64,000 bases of DNA from Breznakia pachnodae (GTDB lineage Bacteria; Bacillota_I; Bacilli_A; Erysipelotrichales; Erysipelotrichaceae): contig NZ_JAUSUR010000006.1 in assembly GCF_030814225.1 (NCBI RefSeq), forward strand, positions 62,001-126,000. The letters are read 5' to 3'. A program made the position numbers and the translations under genes. Positions 32,899 to 43,016 of this stretch are shown in pieces (position 1 is the stretch's first letter; each line of letters starts with the position of its first letter). Under the pieces are notes generated by a model. The model did not search any database. It had not been told where the DNA came from and was given only the letters and a program-made list of their open reading frames with translations.

Positions 32899-34197
32899 TT
32901 ATGCTGCACTTGCTGCTGCTTGTTCTTCAAGCATTCTTTCTTGTTCAGCTTCTTGAGCACATTTTTGTTTGTCTAGCATCTTGAAGAATGGTAAGTATAA
33001 AACAAAGATTGCTACCATTTGTAGAAGTTGAATAACAGCACCTTGCCATCCACCAGCTAATAATCCACTGATAATTGGAGGCATACTCCAAGGCAGGTTA
33101 ATTGCTGCAGGAGCCAAGAATCCAATTTGACATGCACCAAAGTAAATCAATACTGAAATTACTGGAGCAAGTGACATTGGAATAAGAATCGTTGGATTTA
33201 ATACCATTGGAATACCAAACTTCATTGGTTCTGAGATTCCAAAGAATCCAGGTACGATTGCCACTTTTCCCACTGCTTTTAATTGCTTACTCTTCGGCAT
33301 AATTAATAGCATCGCTGATAATACTAAATGTCTAGGACCTTTATAGATATTAAGTGCATAGTAGTTTAATGTGTTAGGCGCTGCCATACCATTTGCTACT
33401 GCTTGTGTATTTTCGATTGCTGGTGCCATCCAAAGTGCACTTGTTACAGCTCCGGTAACATTACTTCCATGAATTCCAAAGAACCAGAAGAACTCACCTA
33501 ATAATACAATTAAACACATTGTCCAGATTGAAGAACCCAATCCTTCAAGTGGTGCCTGTAATACTGAATAGATAAATGTATGCATATCTCCTGCACTTGT
33601 GAAAGAGAATAATGCATTCACACAAATAAAGATTCCTGATACAAAGATTACTGGGAACAATGATTCAAATGCTCCAGATATTGCTGGTGGAACACTTGCA
33701 GGCATTTTCACCTTTGGTCCATGATCTGTAAATATACTGAATAAGTAAGTAGCGACCATACCAACAATCATTGCAACGAACATTCCTCTAGAACCTAGAT
33801 AGGTTGTTGTAAATACTGATACTTCTGCTTCACCAATTAACGCTAAGGTCATTGGTGTAACCACAAAGAATGATACAACTGCAGTTAACACTGCATCCAG
33901 TTGACTCTTCTTTAATAAACGTGACATTTCAAATGCCATAACTACTACAACATAGATTGAAATAATATCATTTGTCATTGTAGAACCAAGTTGCAAGAAC
34001 TTAGAAATCCCTATGTTTGTAATAAATTCTGTATATGGATCCCATGGTAAACTAATCAATAATGTACATACAGATCCAACCATTGTAACTGGTAATAGTC
34101 TAGCCATACCAGCAGCAACTGTTTTTACTACTAAATTGTTTGAAAACTTAACTACTCCTTTATTTAGGGTAGTTCCAAAGCTTTTTAAATTAGCCAT
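32899..34197 (-). CDS. PTS system EIIC component, lactose/cellobiose family
   Basis: A 432-residue membrane permease with about ten helices. It shows the family motifs GIHGSNVTGAV, GIHG-type substrate loop, and ISEPMKFGIPMVLNP, which contains the Glu conserved in CelB/LacE-type EIIC. It accepts phosphate from the separate EIIB at 34214. Substrate is probably a beta-linked disaccharide or chitobiose-type sugar. The C-terminus is Ala-rich (EEQAAASAA). Confidence 0.92.
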   Translation of the reverse strand: MANLKSFGTTLNKGVVKFSNNLVVKTVAAGMARLLPVTMVGSVCTLLISLPWDPYTEFITNIGISKFLQLGSTMTNDIISIYVVVVMAFEMSRLLKKSQLDAVLTAVVSFFVVTPMTLALIGEAEVSVFTTTYLGSRGMFVAMIVGMVATYLFSIFTDHGPKVKMPASVPPAISGAFESLFPVIFVSGIFICVNALFSFTSAGDMHTFIYSVLQAPLEGLGSSIWTMCLIVLLGEFFWFFGIHGSNVTGAVTSALWMAPAIENTQAVANGMAAPNTLNYYALNIYKGPRHLVLSAMLLIMPKSKQLKAVGKVAIVPGFFGISEPMKFGIPMVLNPTILIPMSLAPVISVLIYFGACQIGFLAPAAINLPWSMPPIISGLLAGGWQGAVIQLLQMVAIFVLYLPFFKMLDKQKCAQEAEQERMLEEQAAASAA

Positions 34198-34213
34198 TTT
34201 TCTATATCTCCTT

Positions 34214-34510
34214 TTATTTCACTTTATCTAACACAAAATTAAGCACTGCTTCTCCATTCATTGTTCCATAATCCATAGAATCAATTACAAATACTGGAAA
34301 ACTTAATTCATTACTTAAATCTTCTTCTCTATGTCCGATTTGTGGACCAAGAAGTAATACATTTGAATCTAGATGATCATTGATGTTTTCTTCAGCAACA
34401 GCAAGTATCTCTACATCCATTCCCTTATTTTTCGCCGCTTCCTGCATTTTTTGTACCAGCATGCTTGTTGAGAATCCCCCAGCACAAGCAAGTAATATCT
34501 TATTAACCAT
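34214..34510 (-). CDS. PTS system EIIB component, lactose/cellobiose family
   Basis: A 98-residue phosphocarrier. The Cys is in LLACAGGFSTSMLV, the P-loop of CelA-type EIIB proteins; LLLGPQIGHR follows as in the family. Its ATG overlaps the EIIA stop by one base, giving translational coupling, and EIIC follows after 16 bp. Confidence 0.93.
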   Translation of the reverse strand: MVNKILLACAGGFSTSMLVQKMQEAAKNKGMDVEILAVAEENINDHLDSNVLLLGPQIGHREEDLSNELSFPVFVIDSMDYGTMNGEAVLNFVLDKVK

Positions 34511-34839
34511 TACGCTTCCTCCTTTCTGTCTTCTAATCGGTTATTGATTTCTTCAGTAAATGCAATCATTTCATTTACCATATCCTTAATAGCCATCGCC
34601 GTCATTAAGTGATCTTGCGCATGAACCATTAACAATGTCACTTCCTGTTTATCCCCTCGTACCTCCTTTTGAATCATCTCCGTTTGTGCTTTATGAGCTA
34701 AGGTAAGTGATTCACTTGCTTCTTTCATTAACTTCTTTGCTTCTTCAAAATTGTATTCTCTAGCTCTTTTAAATGCGATTAAGCTTTTCGATCTTGCATC
34801 ACCTGCATTTAAAATAATACTCATAATCATTTCTTCCAT
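34510..34839 (-). CDS. PTS system EIIA component, lactose/cellobiose family
   Basis: This 109-residue, all-helical EIIA has the phosphorylated His in LLMVHAQDHLMTAM, and LNAGDARS near the start is typical of CelC/LacF. It forms trimers in known members. An AGGAG site lies six bases before the ATG. It is the second gene of the operon, 10 bp after the regulator. Confidence 0.93.
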   Translation of the reverse strand: MEEMIMSIILNAGDARSKSLIAFKRAREYNFEEAKKLMKEASESLTLAHKAQTEMIQKEVRGDKQEVTLLMVHAQDHLMTAMAIKDMVNEMIAFTEEINNRLEDRKEEA

Positions 34840-34849
34840 ACGTTTCTCC

Positions 34850-36757
34850 TTACCATATCTCTTTCACGTGTACTTTAAATTCTTTAAATGATTTCGATTG
34901 ATACAGAAGATCAACCGCCCTGGTATCACTCATTACTTTCATAATGAATTCACTTATTTCCTGATGTAAAAACAAATGTTTTTCTCGTATATTCAACATG
35001 AAGATACACCGCACATCCCGATTCTCATAACGAATTGGATGCTTCATTATAATTACCCCAATGCTGTCAATATTTGCATTCTGATGCATACTGTGAGGTC
35101 CCGCAACACCATTGTCATAAACCGTTGTAAATCGCTTTTCTCTCACAATCAGTGACTCAGGAAAATCCTCATTGGCATATCCTCGTTCTACCATTTTCTT
35201 ACTATATTTACTTAATATTTCTAAATAATCATTTCCATCTTCATAAAAGAAGATATCCTCATAAAACAATCGATCCAAACTCGGTACTTTTTCACTGGCA
35301 TCAGCCATTTGAAACAACACCTTGCTTTTCAGTTTTCGTAAGTATTGTTCGCTTAATACCTCCGGTATCAGAATTGTCAGTTTGTCATATTCTTCACTTA
35401 AGGGAAGCGTCGATAATATCAAATCAATTTCTTCTACATGAAACTCCAACTTTGCAGAGTATGGTTTAATCATTACTCTTGCATTTGGAAAGATACTTTG
35501 TACCTGCAGGTTTAATAACTGCAAATTACTTCGTAATGTATCACTCACAATAACAATATGACGAACATTCTCTAATAACTTCTGATTGTTTCGCTCATGG
35601 TGAGTGGCAAAATGTAATGCCAGATATCCAATCTCATCTCTTGATAATTTATATTTTCTAAGTTCTTTATGATGTTCAATAAACCGCAGACTTACCAGAA
35701 ATGAATTGGTATACTGTGCAGATATTGATCCAACTAAGGAACTGCTTAATTCTAATCCAAAAGTTACTCTCAGTAATAATGGATATACATGAAGTAATAA
35801 ACTTTCTTTTAATAATTCATCACCACTAAACTGAGTCGCATATTCTTTATCTATCTTTTCAAGAGCACAATTAATGCTCTTTCTTAATTCTTGTTTTTGC
35901 TCTTCTGGAATCTCATTGGAAGTTACTTTCCCAAAGATTTGTGATGCCAGTAAATCAATTTCCTGTTTTTGAATTTCCACATCGTAATTAGCTGAAATAA
36001 AATCTGATAATTCCTGTGCCAGTTGATAACTCTGTTTTCCAATCAAATCCTTATTCACCTGTACATCATGAATTTCATTTTTCTGCGATATTCGATACAT
36101 CAGTACTCGAAGATGAATCATAATTGATTCAACCGCATTAGCACTCATCACAATTTCATAATCATGAAGAAGTTCTTCAAACTTCTTCTTTACATCATCA
36201 AACTGTAATTCCTTAGTAAATTCGAAGTACTCAATAGAATCCAATTGATGATCAATAATGTTCGTCATAATCTTAGAAAGTATTTTACGAACCGATACTT
36301 CTTCACCAATCATCTTGATTCCATAATGTGGTTTTGAAACAAGTTCAAGATTATATCCTGCAATCGTCTCTTTCATTACTTCAATATCTGAAATAATTGT
36401 ATTTCTACTGACATCCAATATCTCCGCAATTTCATTGATTGTAATATAACTCTTATTCTGTAACAACAAAGATATTATTACCGATACCCGATATTCTTTA
36501 TTTCCAGAAATATCGACTTCTGTTTCCTGTATATAGTCTTTGAAATTATCAAATTTACTTTCATCATCAACCTGCAGATAGTATCCCTGCTTAATAATTG
36601 TTTTGATATGAAATCCATTGGTTGTTTCATAATTTCGTAAATCAGATAGTAACTGCCTGATTTTTCTATCAGATACATTGAATTCATTCTTCATCATTTC
36701 AATCGAAACAATGTCATAATTTAAAAACATATCTAATAAATATTTTATGTTTGTCAA
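34850..36757 (-). CDS. LicR/MtlR-type PRD transcriptional activator
   Basis: I place the start at the TTG at 36757, because AAAGGAG lies seven bases upstream and the first HTH (NIKYLLDMFLNYDIVSIEMM) begins there; the longer frame to 36823 has no ribosome site. About 635 residues: two N-terminal HTH domains (the second at INEIAEILDVSRNTI), PRD1 and PRD2 (about 160-390), an EIIB-like domain whose active Cys is missing (IVSDTLRSNLQLL), and an EIIA-like domain with His in GVAGPHSMHQ and KHPIRYENR. It activates the downstream PTS genes when PRDs are dephosphorylated by substrate transport. Loss of the EIIB Cys means signalling relies on the PRD and EIIA histidines. Confidence 0.9.
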   Translation of the reverse strand: MTNIKYLLDMFLNYDIVSIEMMKNEFNVSDRKIRQLLSDLRNYETTNGFHIKTIIKQGYYLQVDDESKFDNFKDYIQETEVDISGNKEYRVSVIISLLLQNKSYITINEIAEILDVSRNTIISDIEVMKETIAGYNLELVSKPHYGIKMIGEEVSVRKILSKIMTNIIDHQLDSIEYFEFTKELQFDDVKKKFEELLHDYEIVMSANAVESIMIHLRVLMYRISQKNEIHDVQVNKDLIGKQSYQLAQELSDFISANYDVEIQKQEIDLLASQIFGKVTSNEIPEEQKQELRKSINCALEKIDKEYATQFSGDELLKESLLLHVYPLLLRVTFGLELSSSLVGSISAQYTNSFLVSLRFIEHHKELRKYKLSRDEIGYLALHFATHHERNNQKLLENVRHIVIVSDTLRSNLQLLNLQVQSIFPNARVMIKPYSAKLEFHVEEIDLILSTLPLSEEYDKLTILIPEVLSEQYLRKLKSKVLFQMADASEKVPSLDRLFYEDIFFYEDGNDYLEILSKYSKKMVERGYANEDFPESLIVREKRFTTVYDNGVAGPHSMHQNANIDSIGVIIMKHPIRYENRDVRCIFMLNIREKHLFLHQEISEFIMKVMSDTRAVDLLYQSKSFKEFKVHVKEIW

Positions 36758-36826
36758 AGTACTTCTCCTTTCTGAGTTCATTTTCTCATTATGAACTTTC
36801 TTAGAACAGTCAAAATCATGCAAACT

Positions 36827-36875
36827 CTTTCTGCACGTTTTAGATTAATTCCTTTTCTGCACTTTTCTTTTGCAC
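36827..36875. repeat. Three short direct repeats ending CTGCAC/TTGCAC before the regulator gene
   Basis: CTTTCTGCAC (36827-36836), CCTTTTCTGCAC (36851-36862) and TTCTTTTGCAC (36865-36875) lie between a TATAAT-like box (minus strand, near 36886) and the licR start. They may be activator or repressor half-sites in the leader. Confidence 0.4.
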
Positions 36876-36949
36876 AATTCAAATTATACAATACTTCACT
36901 TTTAGCGAAGACATTTCTATGATTTCATGAAAACCCCAAAAATTGCAAT

Positions 36950-36980
36950 AAAAAAAATGACATAAAACTATGTCATTTTT
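36950..36980 (-). terminator. Terminator of GH89-1
   Basis: Stem AAATGACATA/TATGTCATTT with a four-base loop, followed by eight T on the minus strand, 15 bp after the GH89-1 stop. Confidence 0.85.
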
Positions 36981-36994
36981 CTTCGTGTGGTCAG

Positions 36995-39900
36995 TTAAGA
37001 CTTCTTACTACGCTTTCTTAACTGTTGTCCAATTACAATCAAACTTAGCAATGCCATGGCACAAAGCATTTCTAAATTATGATAGTCACCTGAATCAACC
37101 GATTTTTTGTCTTCTATTTTTTCGCCTTTGTTGTCTTCTGTTGGTTTCACACTTGAAGCACTTTTCTTAAGATTATCTTTTGCTTTTTTTAGCTCTGCAA
37201 GTTGCGTATCTATTTCCGGTTGCGTTGCGTTTTCGTCACTTAAGACTTCTTTCGCACGAATCAATACTTCCTGAAGTTGTTTCCAACTACTTGCTGTGTA
37301 ATCTGCTTCTTTTAAGTTCTCCACTTCTGAAATCAACTGTTCCAACGCCTTACTATCAGTTGCTTCACCTTGGATTCTATTCAGTGCATTCATTGCATTT
37401 GTTAATGCAGCTACTGCACTATCCACCTCTGTTTGTGTAGCATTTGCATTACTACTGATTTGTTTTGCATTTGCCAGTTCTTTAGCAAACACATCCCAAC
37501 TATCCTTAGTGTATGCTGCTTCTACTTTTGCTTCAGCATCTGTAATTACTGCATTTAATGCACTTACATCTGCTTTTTTCACCAATTGGTCTTTCACTTG
37601 TTGAAGTGTAGCTAATGCTGTATCCACTTCTCCTTGTGTTGCATTTACATCACCCACTAATGCTTTTGCATCTGCCAATGGTTCTTTTAATGCTTTCCAA
37701 CTATTTGGTGTAAATTCTTTTTCGTCTAAATCATCTACTGTTTTAATAAGGTCATTTAATGAAGTTATATCAGCACGTTTTGCTAGTTTATCTACTACTC
37801 CTTGTAATGAAGTAAGTGCTGTATTCACATCTTCCTGACTTGCATTTTTATCAGCTGCAACTTCTTTGGCTTTCGCTAATGGTTCTTTTAACGTTTTCCA
37901 GCTATTTGGTGTATATTGTTCTTCTTTTAATGCAATAACTTCATCTATAAGTGTATTTAAATCTGTAACGTTTGCACGTTTCGCCAACTTATCCACTACT
38001 CCTTGAAGTGTAGCTAAAGCATCATCTACGTCTGCTTGTGTAGCATCATCATCGCTAAGAACACTGTTTGCTGTTGTAAGTGGAGCTTTTAATGTAGCCC
38101 AGCTGTTTGGTGTATAATCCGCTTCTTTTAAAGCGGCTACATCATCCACCAATGTCTGAAGATCATCTTTATTAACATCCACATGCAATGTACCAAATAC
38201 TTGCAATTCACGAACACCGTAAGTCATACGTTTTCCATCGCCACCAACTTTGATATTTGTAGTTGCTATTTTAATATACCTTACAGTTGTATTTTCAACA
38301 TAATATGTATCTTCTTTTTTATTAGGAAGATTTTCGGTTTTCTTTTCTCCCAACAAAACCATATCTTTTTCTGTTAATCCCCCATAGATTTCATACTGGT
38401 ACCAAGTGGTAGAATTATCAAATTCTAACTTGATTTCATCAATATCATAGTTATCTTTTAAATCAATCAATGCCCATCCTGGTGTGATTGGATCATGTTG
38501 ATAAGCTTCTCCTGTTGGACTTAGTCTTCCAGAATTCCACGCAGTTGAAGATTCACCATCTATTAGATTTTTTGAGTTTCCTGAAGGATCGTTATGAGCT
38601 GTAATGGTTTTAGTAAGTGCTACATTTGTACGTCCTGTTAAATCTAAAGTGGTCAAATAATCATATACACTCCAATAAATGTTATTTACTTCATCAGGCG
38701 CTGCCTCATTTTCAACTGCATCAGAAGCCTCTTCCAACATTTTGATTAGCTTTTCAAGCAGATTTGATGAATTAGGATCAAGAACTAAACCTTTAATTGT
38801 TTCAACTAAACTTGATAACTGGCTAAGTTCAGGTAACATACGTTCTCCATATGCTCTGATTTCCTTAATTCTTATTTCCGTTTTTGACTCATCATCTAAG
38901 TGTTTTGAATCTTTGATACCAACAACTTTTATATATCTTGCACTTACATTACTCAGAGTGATTACATCACCAGTGTCTTCGTGCAACTCATTCGTTGTTT
39001 TCTCTGCTATTTTATTCCAGTTTTCACCATCTGCACTACCATATACTTCATATAGATAATATGTATCATCTGTATTATCAAAAGCAATATTGATTTTAGA
39101 AAGTTGGAATTCAGCAACCAAATTCACGATTACTTCTGGTTTGCTTACTTTTCCATCTTTGGTTGTTGCAGCTGCGCTAAGTACTGTATCTACATCACCA
39201 TCATTTGTCTGATATGCTTTCCCAGTAACTTTCCCTATTGCGTCAATTGGTTTCTCTAATGCAATATTACCAGCATTAGGATCCAATCCTTCTGTTAAAG
39301 AGCAATTTGCAATTACTTTATCAACAACTGCTTTTACTTCTTCTGGCGAATCTTTTGGATCACGTGTATATGTCTGTTCTCCCATTACCCATTGCCAGTA
39401 AATATCAAAGTATCCTCCAACACTAATTTCACTAACAGGAGTACCATCCGTTAGATTTTTCTCTATTTTATCCAGATATACACTCCAGTTATATTTGTAT
39501 ACATCTGTAAAGATACCCTCATAGTTTCTCCATCCATAATCCTTTAGTTTACTATGTCCTGCGCGAGACCCCCATGTGGTAATTAATGTTTTCGCATTCA
39601 TCTCAAATGTATCTTTTGAGAAATCATCATAGTTCGCTGCTAAATCAGTTGCCTTTCCAATCCATTCTCCTCCAAGTTGTTCTTTTTGGGTTGCTTGAAT
39701 CTCATTCACAATATCTAATGTTGCAAGGAAATCTTCTTTCGCTACTTTAAAGTCTTCCAGCGAACCCGCATTTTTTGCTTTTAATACATCGTTATAAGAA
39801 AGAACCGCATAATTACTTGCTACCTGTCTCATAATCTCTGTCATATCATAACGATAACTTTCACTGTCTTTGAACTTATCATAATCTTCTGCTAACAATT

Positions 39901-42850
39901 TTAATGCTGTCTCCAGTTTATCTGCACCATAAGGAATATCTTGTGTTCCGTATGCCTGTGGTGTTTTATTCTTTGTACCAAATACTTCATTAGTATAGCG
40001 AACACCATGGTTATAGTTACTAGTTCGCATTGTTTTCCATGCTAATTTCGCATTTTCTGACGTTCCTCCATACCTTCGCTCAATATATTTGTCAAGCCAT
40101 TTATCTAGACTGAAATCTTCATCAGCCCATGCCAAATCGAAAATCAGATCATACATCACTGGATTATCATAAGTTGCTTCAGAAATAATTCCAATTCCCT
40201 GCATATGATTTGATGTCTTTTGTGCATTTAAGATATCTTCAACCATCACATCCATTTGTCCATTCATTGATGGATTTCCACCAAAATTGGCTAATAAACA
40301 CCAAGCCCAGCTTGTTCCATTGAATTCTTTTGAATCTAAAGTAGTACTTCCATATTTGGTTGTATTATATTTTGTCCATGACTTGATTGGATATTTAATT
40401 AAATCAACAATCAGTACATGGTCTTCACGATATTCACCCATTCCATTTAATAAAGCATTGGTTGGATTACTTTGCCATCCTTGAACGACCCATACTGCTT
40501 TATCATCATATTTTAATAGTGATTCCAGCACTTCCTTAGAAATAATGTCATCTGTTAAATTAGATGGACGTTTTCCACCTTCATGGAATGGATCAACTGC
40601 ATAATAATCACTAGTTGCACCATATACATATTCTTGTGCTTTATAGAACTGTTCTGCATATTCATCATATTCTGCTGAATCTGTTGCAATCATATCTGGT
40701 CTGGCAAATCCATTCCAGTCACCTTGTTTGATTACTTGAACATCTGGCTGATATTCATTAAAGTTTGTTGGAACCATCCCTGCGTATCCTTGCAGTACGG
40801 TTTGCATTCCTAATGAATTTTTCCAACGTTGGCTACTTCTAGCAAGTTCCATACGGTCCTTTACATAACCATCAGGAACTGGACCACCAAACGATTCCAT
40901 ATTATCCATAAACTGCCATGCATAATAAGAAGGTCCTGTTAGCCAGTCTTTTGCATCATCATAACTATAGCCATAATTCATCAAGAAGATAATCCATGTT
41001 GCTTCCTGACCTGCAAGATCCAATACAACATTCACTCCATTTAATGCCAGCCAGTCATTTTCTCTTTGCCACTCTTCTTCGCCAAAGAATGCAAATGTAT
41101 AACTAAGGGTACAGTAGTTAAACGCATATCTTACCTGATATGGAGTTTCCTTACGTACTGTTGTACCAATTGGTACAATTGCATCTGGCATTTTCGTTTG
41201 CATTGTCTGTTCGGAAATGTGTACGTTTACATAATTCTTAAAGTAGTAGTTAAGTCCTGTTGTTAGTGAAAGACCTTCATTTCCTTTGATATGAATTTTC
41301 CCACCTTGATCACTTAACTCATAATAATCATTTTCACTTCCTGTATCTGCAATTTCAAATGTAAACCAATCACGATACTCTGCTCCAATTGTACGATCAA
41401 TAATTCCATATACATTATTGATTGTTTCATCATTACTAATTGGTGCTGCATAAGATGTATCATTGTATGCCTGTACGCCTAAGATTTCTTCTAATGATCC
41501 ATCTCTTAGCGTATCCGTATTTGTATTTGTTTTTGTTCCATATGCTTTTATTTCAGAAAGGTAAGCCTTGCTGTCGCCTTCTGTATACTCCATATAAACG
41601 CGAATAATACGATAAGACTCTGGTGTGTCAAATGTAATTGTATCACCCTCTGCAGTACCTGCTAGAGCTTCTCTGCGTTGGTACAAACGATCATAGGTAT
41701 TCCCATCATTACTACCATAAACTGTATAGTAGGTTTTCTTACCTATTGGTGTATATAATTGTAGCTTTGTAAGATCATAGGTATCCATTAAATCAATATC
41801 TACATATGCTGGAAAGAATACTCCAGACCATGTAGTTGATGCATCGCCATCATTTACTCTTTCTACTAGACTTTTAGAAAGATTGGTACGAGCTGGTTTC
41901 TTATATGCAATATTGTCAGCATCATTTGGATCTGTTAGTTTTTCAAGTGACTGATATGCAGCTCTTAATGAACGATACGCATTACGAATTGCTGTGATAT
42001 CATCACTATTTCCATCAATTAGAGAATTTGCCAAATCTAAATTACTCTTAAATGTTGCATAGCTTTCTTCTGTATACTCAGTTTCAACAGCCGTTGACAC
42101 TTCATCAACCAATGTTTTTAAGCTTGCCAGATTAATTCCTTCACTAGAAGCAATTATCTTTGGTTGTTTGCCTTCTAAACTAGTTTCTTTACAGTGAATT
42201 AAGATAGAAGTATCTGCAGAAGTCTTAGCAGTTACAAAAACAGTTATTTCTGTCTCTCCAGCTGCTACTAATTCTTCAACTTTAGGTGTTATATCTCTAA
42301 CAATTTGTTTTTCTTCAGGTGTCTTGTTTTCATATTCATATCCTTTATCAATATGAAAAGTAAACAACTCATTCGTATTGTCACGAGAAATTGATTCTGG
42401 TTTTGTATTCCATGTAATTGACTCCTCACTCCAACTAGTATCTGTTGTATAACGGAATGTATAATCTTGATCTGATGCATTATAATTCGCATTCTTAAAT
42501 AGATTGAACTCAAATTCAAATTTATCTAAATTATTTGCTTCAATTTCTTCTTTCGTTGGTAAGTCAAATTTCATGAGCCCTATAATTTCATCAGAGCCGT
42601 AGTGTTTTGAATTTATTACTCTGTATCCAAGGCCTTCGTACTGTGCACCATGAGCCTTTGTTATATTCTCAAAATTATAAATTGTAGTAGCTTTACTTTT
42701 CCTAACAAACGCATCTTCTTTTACTACATATTCAATCGGTTCATTTTCATCTGCATACACACTCAATGATTCATCATTAGAGAATGTAAAAACCGAAGAA
42801 AGTAGTAAAAATGACATTATGATTTTACCTATTCTGAATTTCTTATCCAT
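36995..42850 (-). CDS. Surface GH89 alpha-N-acetylglucosaminidase with CBM and FIVAR domains (GH89-1)
   Basis: This is a 1951-residue secreted enzyme. Signal peptide (1-33); CBM96/DNRLRE-type domain (about 38-235); a FIVAR-like helical repeat (241-305); CBM32 (310-440); GH89 NAGLU-like module (about 450-1150). Catalytic glutamates are E757 in DPFHEGG and E891 in GIISEATYDNP, aligning with E316 and E446 of human NAGLU. Two more CBM32 domains (about 1185-1325 and 1390-1545), five FIVAR repeats of about 67 residues (QYTPNSWKTL, QEDVNTAL patterns) and a tail SVDSGDYHN plus hydrophobic segment and basic end complete it. GH89 removes terminal alpha-1,4-GlcNAc, as on gastric mucin O-glycans. The promoter has the tandem operator at 42963-42996. 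Confidence 0.93.
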   Translation of the reverse strand: MDKKFRIGKIIMSFLLLSSVFTFSNDESLSVYADENEPIEYVVKEDAFVRKSKATTIYNFENITKAHGAQYEGLGYRVINSKHYGSDEIIGLMKFDLPTKEEIEANNLDKFEFEFNLFKNANYNASDQDYTFRYTTDTSWSEESITWNTKPESISRDNTNELFTFHIDKGYEYENKTPEEKQIVRDITPKVEELVAAGETEITVFVTAKTSADTSILIHCKETSLEGKQPKIIASSEGINLASLKTLVDEVSTAVETEYTEESYATFKSNLDLANSLIDGNSDDITAIRNAYRSLRAAYQSLEKLTDPNDADNIAYKKPARTNLSKSLVERVNDGDASTTWSGVFFPAYVDIDLMDTYDLTKLQLYTPIGKKTYYTVYGSNDGNTYDRLYQRREALAGTAEGDTITFDTPESYRIIRVYMEYTEGDSKAYLSEIKAYGTKTNTNTDTLRDGSLEEILGVQAYNDTSYAAPISNDETINNVYGIIDRTIGAEYRDWFTFEIADTGSENDYYELSDQGGKIHIKGNEGLSLTTGLNYYFKNYVNVHISEQTMQTKMPDAIVPIGTTVRKETPYQVRYAFNYCTLSYTFAFFGEEEWQRENDWLALNGVNVVLDLAGQEATWIIFLMNYGYSYDDAKDWLTGPSYYAWQFMDNMESFGGPVPDGYVKDRMELARSSQRWKNSLGMQTVLQGYAGMVPTNFNEYQPDVQVIKQGDWNGFARPDMIATDSAEYDEYAEQFYKAQEYVYGATSDYYAVDPFHEGGKRPSNLTDDIISKEVLESLLKYDDKAVWVVQGWQSNPTNALLNGMGEYREDHVLIVDLIKYPIKSWTKYNTTKYGSTTLDSKEFNGTSWAWCLLANFGGNPSMNGQMDVMVEDILNAQKTSNHMQGIGIISEATYDNPVMYDLIFDLAWADEDFSLDKWLDKYIERRYGGTSENAKLAWKTMRTSNYNHGVRYTNEVFGTKNKTPQAYGTQDIPYGADKLETALKLLAEDYDKFKDSESYRYDMTEIMRQVASNYAVLSYNDVLKAKNAGSLEDFKVAKEDFLATLDIVNEIQATQKEQLGGEWIGKATDLAANYDDFSKDTFEMNAKTLITTWGSRAGHSKLKDYGWRNYEGIFTDVYKYNWSVYLDKIEKNLTDGTPVSEISVGGYFDIYWQWVMGEQTYTRDPKDSPEEVKAVVDKVIANCSLTEGLDPNAGNIALEKPIDAIGKVTGKAYQTNDGDVDTVLSAAATTKDGKVSKPEVIVNLVAEFQLSKINIAFDNTDDTYYLYEVYGSADGENWNKIAEKTTNELHEDTGDVITLSNVSARYIKVVGIKDSKHLDDESKTEIRIKEIRAYGERMLPELSQLSSLVETIKGLVLDPNSSNLLEKLIKMLEEASDAVENEAAPDEVNNIYWSVYDYLTTLDLTGRTNVALTKTITAHNDPSGNSKNLIDGESSTAWNSGRLSPTGEAYQHDPITPGWALIDLKDNYDIDEIKLEFDNSTTWYQYEIYGGLTEKDMVLLGEKKTENLPNKKEDTYYVENTTVRYIKIATTNIKVGGDGKRMTYGVRELQVFGTLHVDVNKDDLQTLVDDVAALKEADYTPNSWATLKAPLTTANSVLSDDDATQADVDDALATLQGVVDKLAKRANVTDLNTLIDEVIALKEEQYTPNSWKTLKEPLAKAKEVAADKNASQEDVNTALTSLQGVVDKLAKRADITSLNDLIKTVDDLDEKEFTPNSWKALKEPLADAKALVGDVNATQGEVDTALATLQQVKDQLVKKADVSALNAVITDAEAKVEAAYTKDSWDVFAKELANAKQISSNANATQTEVDSAVAALTNAMNALNRIQGEATDSKALEQLISEVENLKEADYTASSWKQLQEVLIRAKEVLSDENATQPEIDTQLAELKKAKDNLKKSASSVKPTEDNKGEKIEDKKSVDSGDYHNLEMLCAMALLSLIVIGQQLRKRSKKS

Positions 42851-42903
42851 GTTGTTCTCCTTTTCTTTTCACCAACAAAATATATTTAAAAGAATTCTCA
42901 CTC

Positions 42904-42912
42904 ACCACCTCC
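42904..42912 (-). promoter_or_regulatory. Orphan Shine-Dalgarno box in the GH89-1 leader
   Basis: GGAGGTGG some 30 bases after the predicted transcription start and 55 bases before the true start codon, with no frame behind it worth translating. The same box is at the same place in the esterase and GH89-2 leaders. Confidence 0.5.
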
Positions 42913-42945
42913 ACTTTTCAAACTGTATCCCTATCATATACGTTG

Positions 42946-42996
42946 ATTATAATTTATAAGTTTTGGTAAAATATTGTCATTATTAGTAAAATGTTG
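42946..42996 (-). promoter_or_regulatory. YesN-type operator and promoter of GH89-1
   Basis: Plus-strand copies TTGGTAAAATATTG (42963-42976) and TTAGTAAAATGTTG (42983-42996) are 20 bp apart. TATAAT on the minus strand is at 42946-42951, 11 bp from the proximal copy. No -35 box; the proximal copy occupies that place. Confidence 0.75.
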
Positions 42997-43016
42997 GCAA
43001 CTAGAAATTGCGTACT

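Noticed and set aside
37500..38200. FIVAR repeat region considered as a DNA tandem repeat or recombination site
   Set aside because: The repeats are similar at protein level (about 67 residues) but diverged at DNA level, as in ordinary domain duplication.
42961..43000. CRISPR-like spacing of repeated motifs upstream of GH89-1
   Set aside because: Only two copies of 14 bp with a 6-bp gap, the same arrangement recurs before three other genes next to a promoter, and there are no spacers: an operator, not an array.
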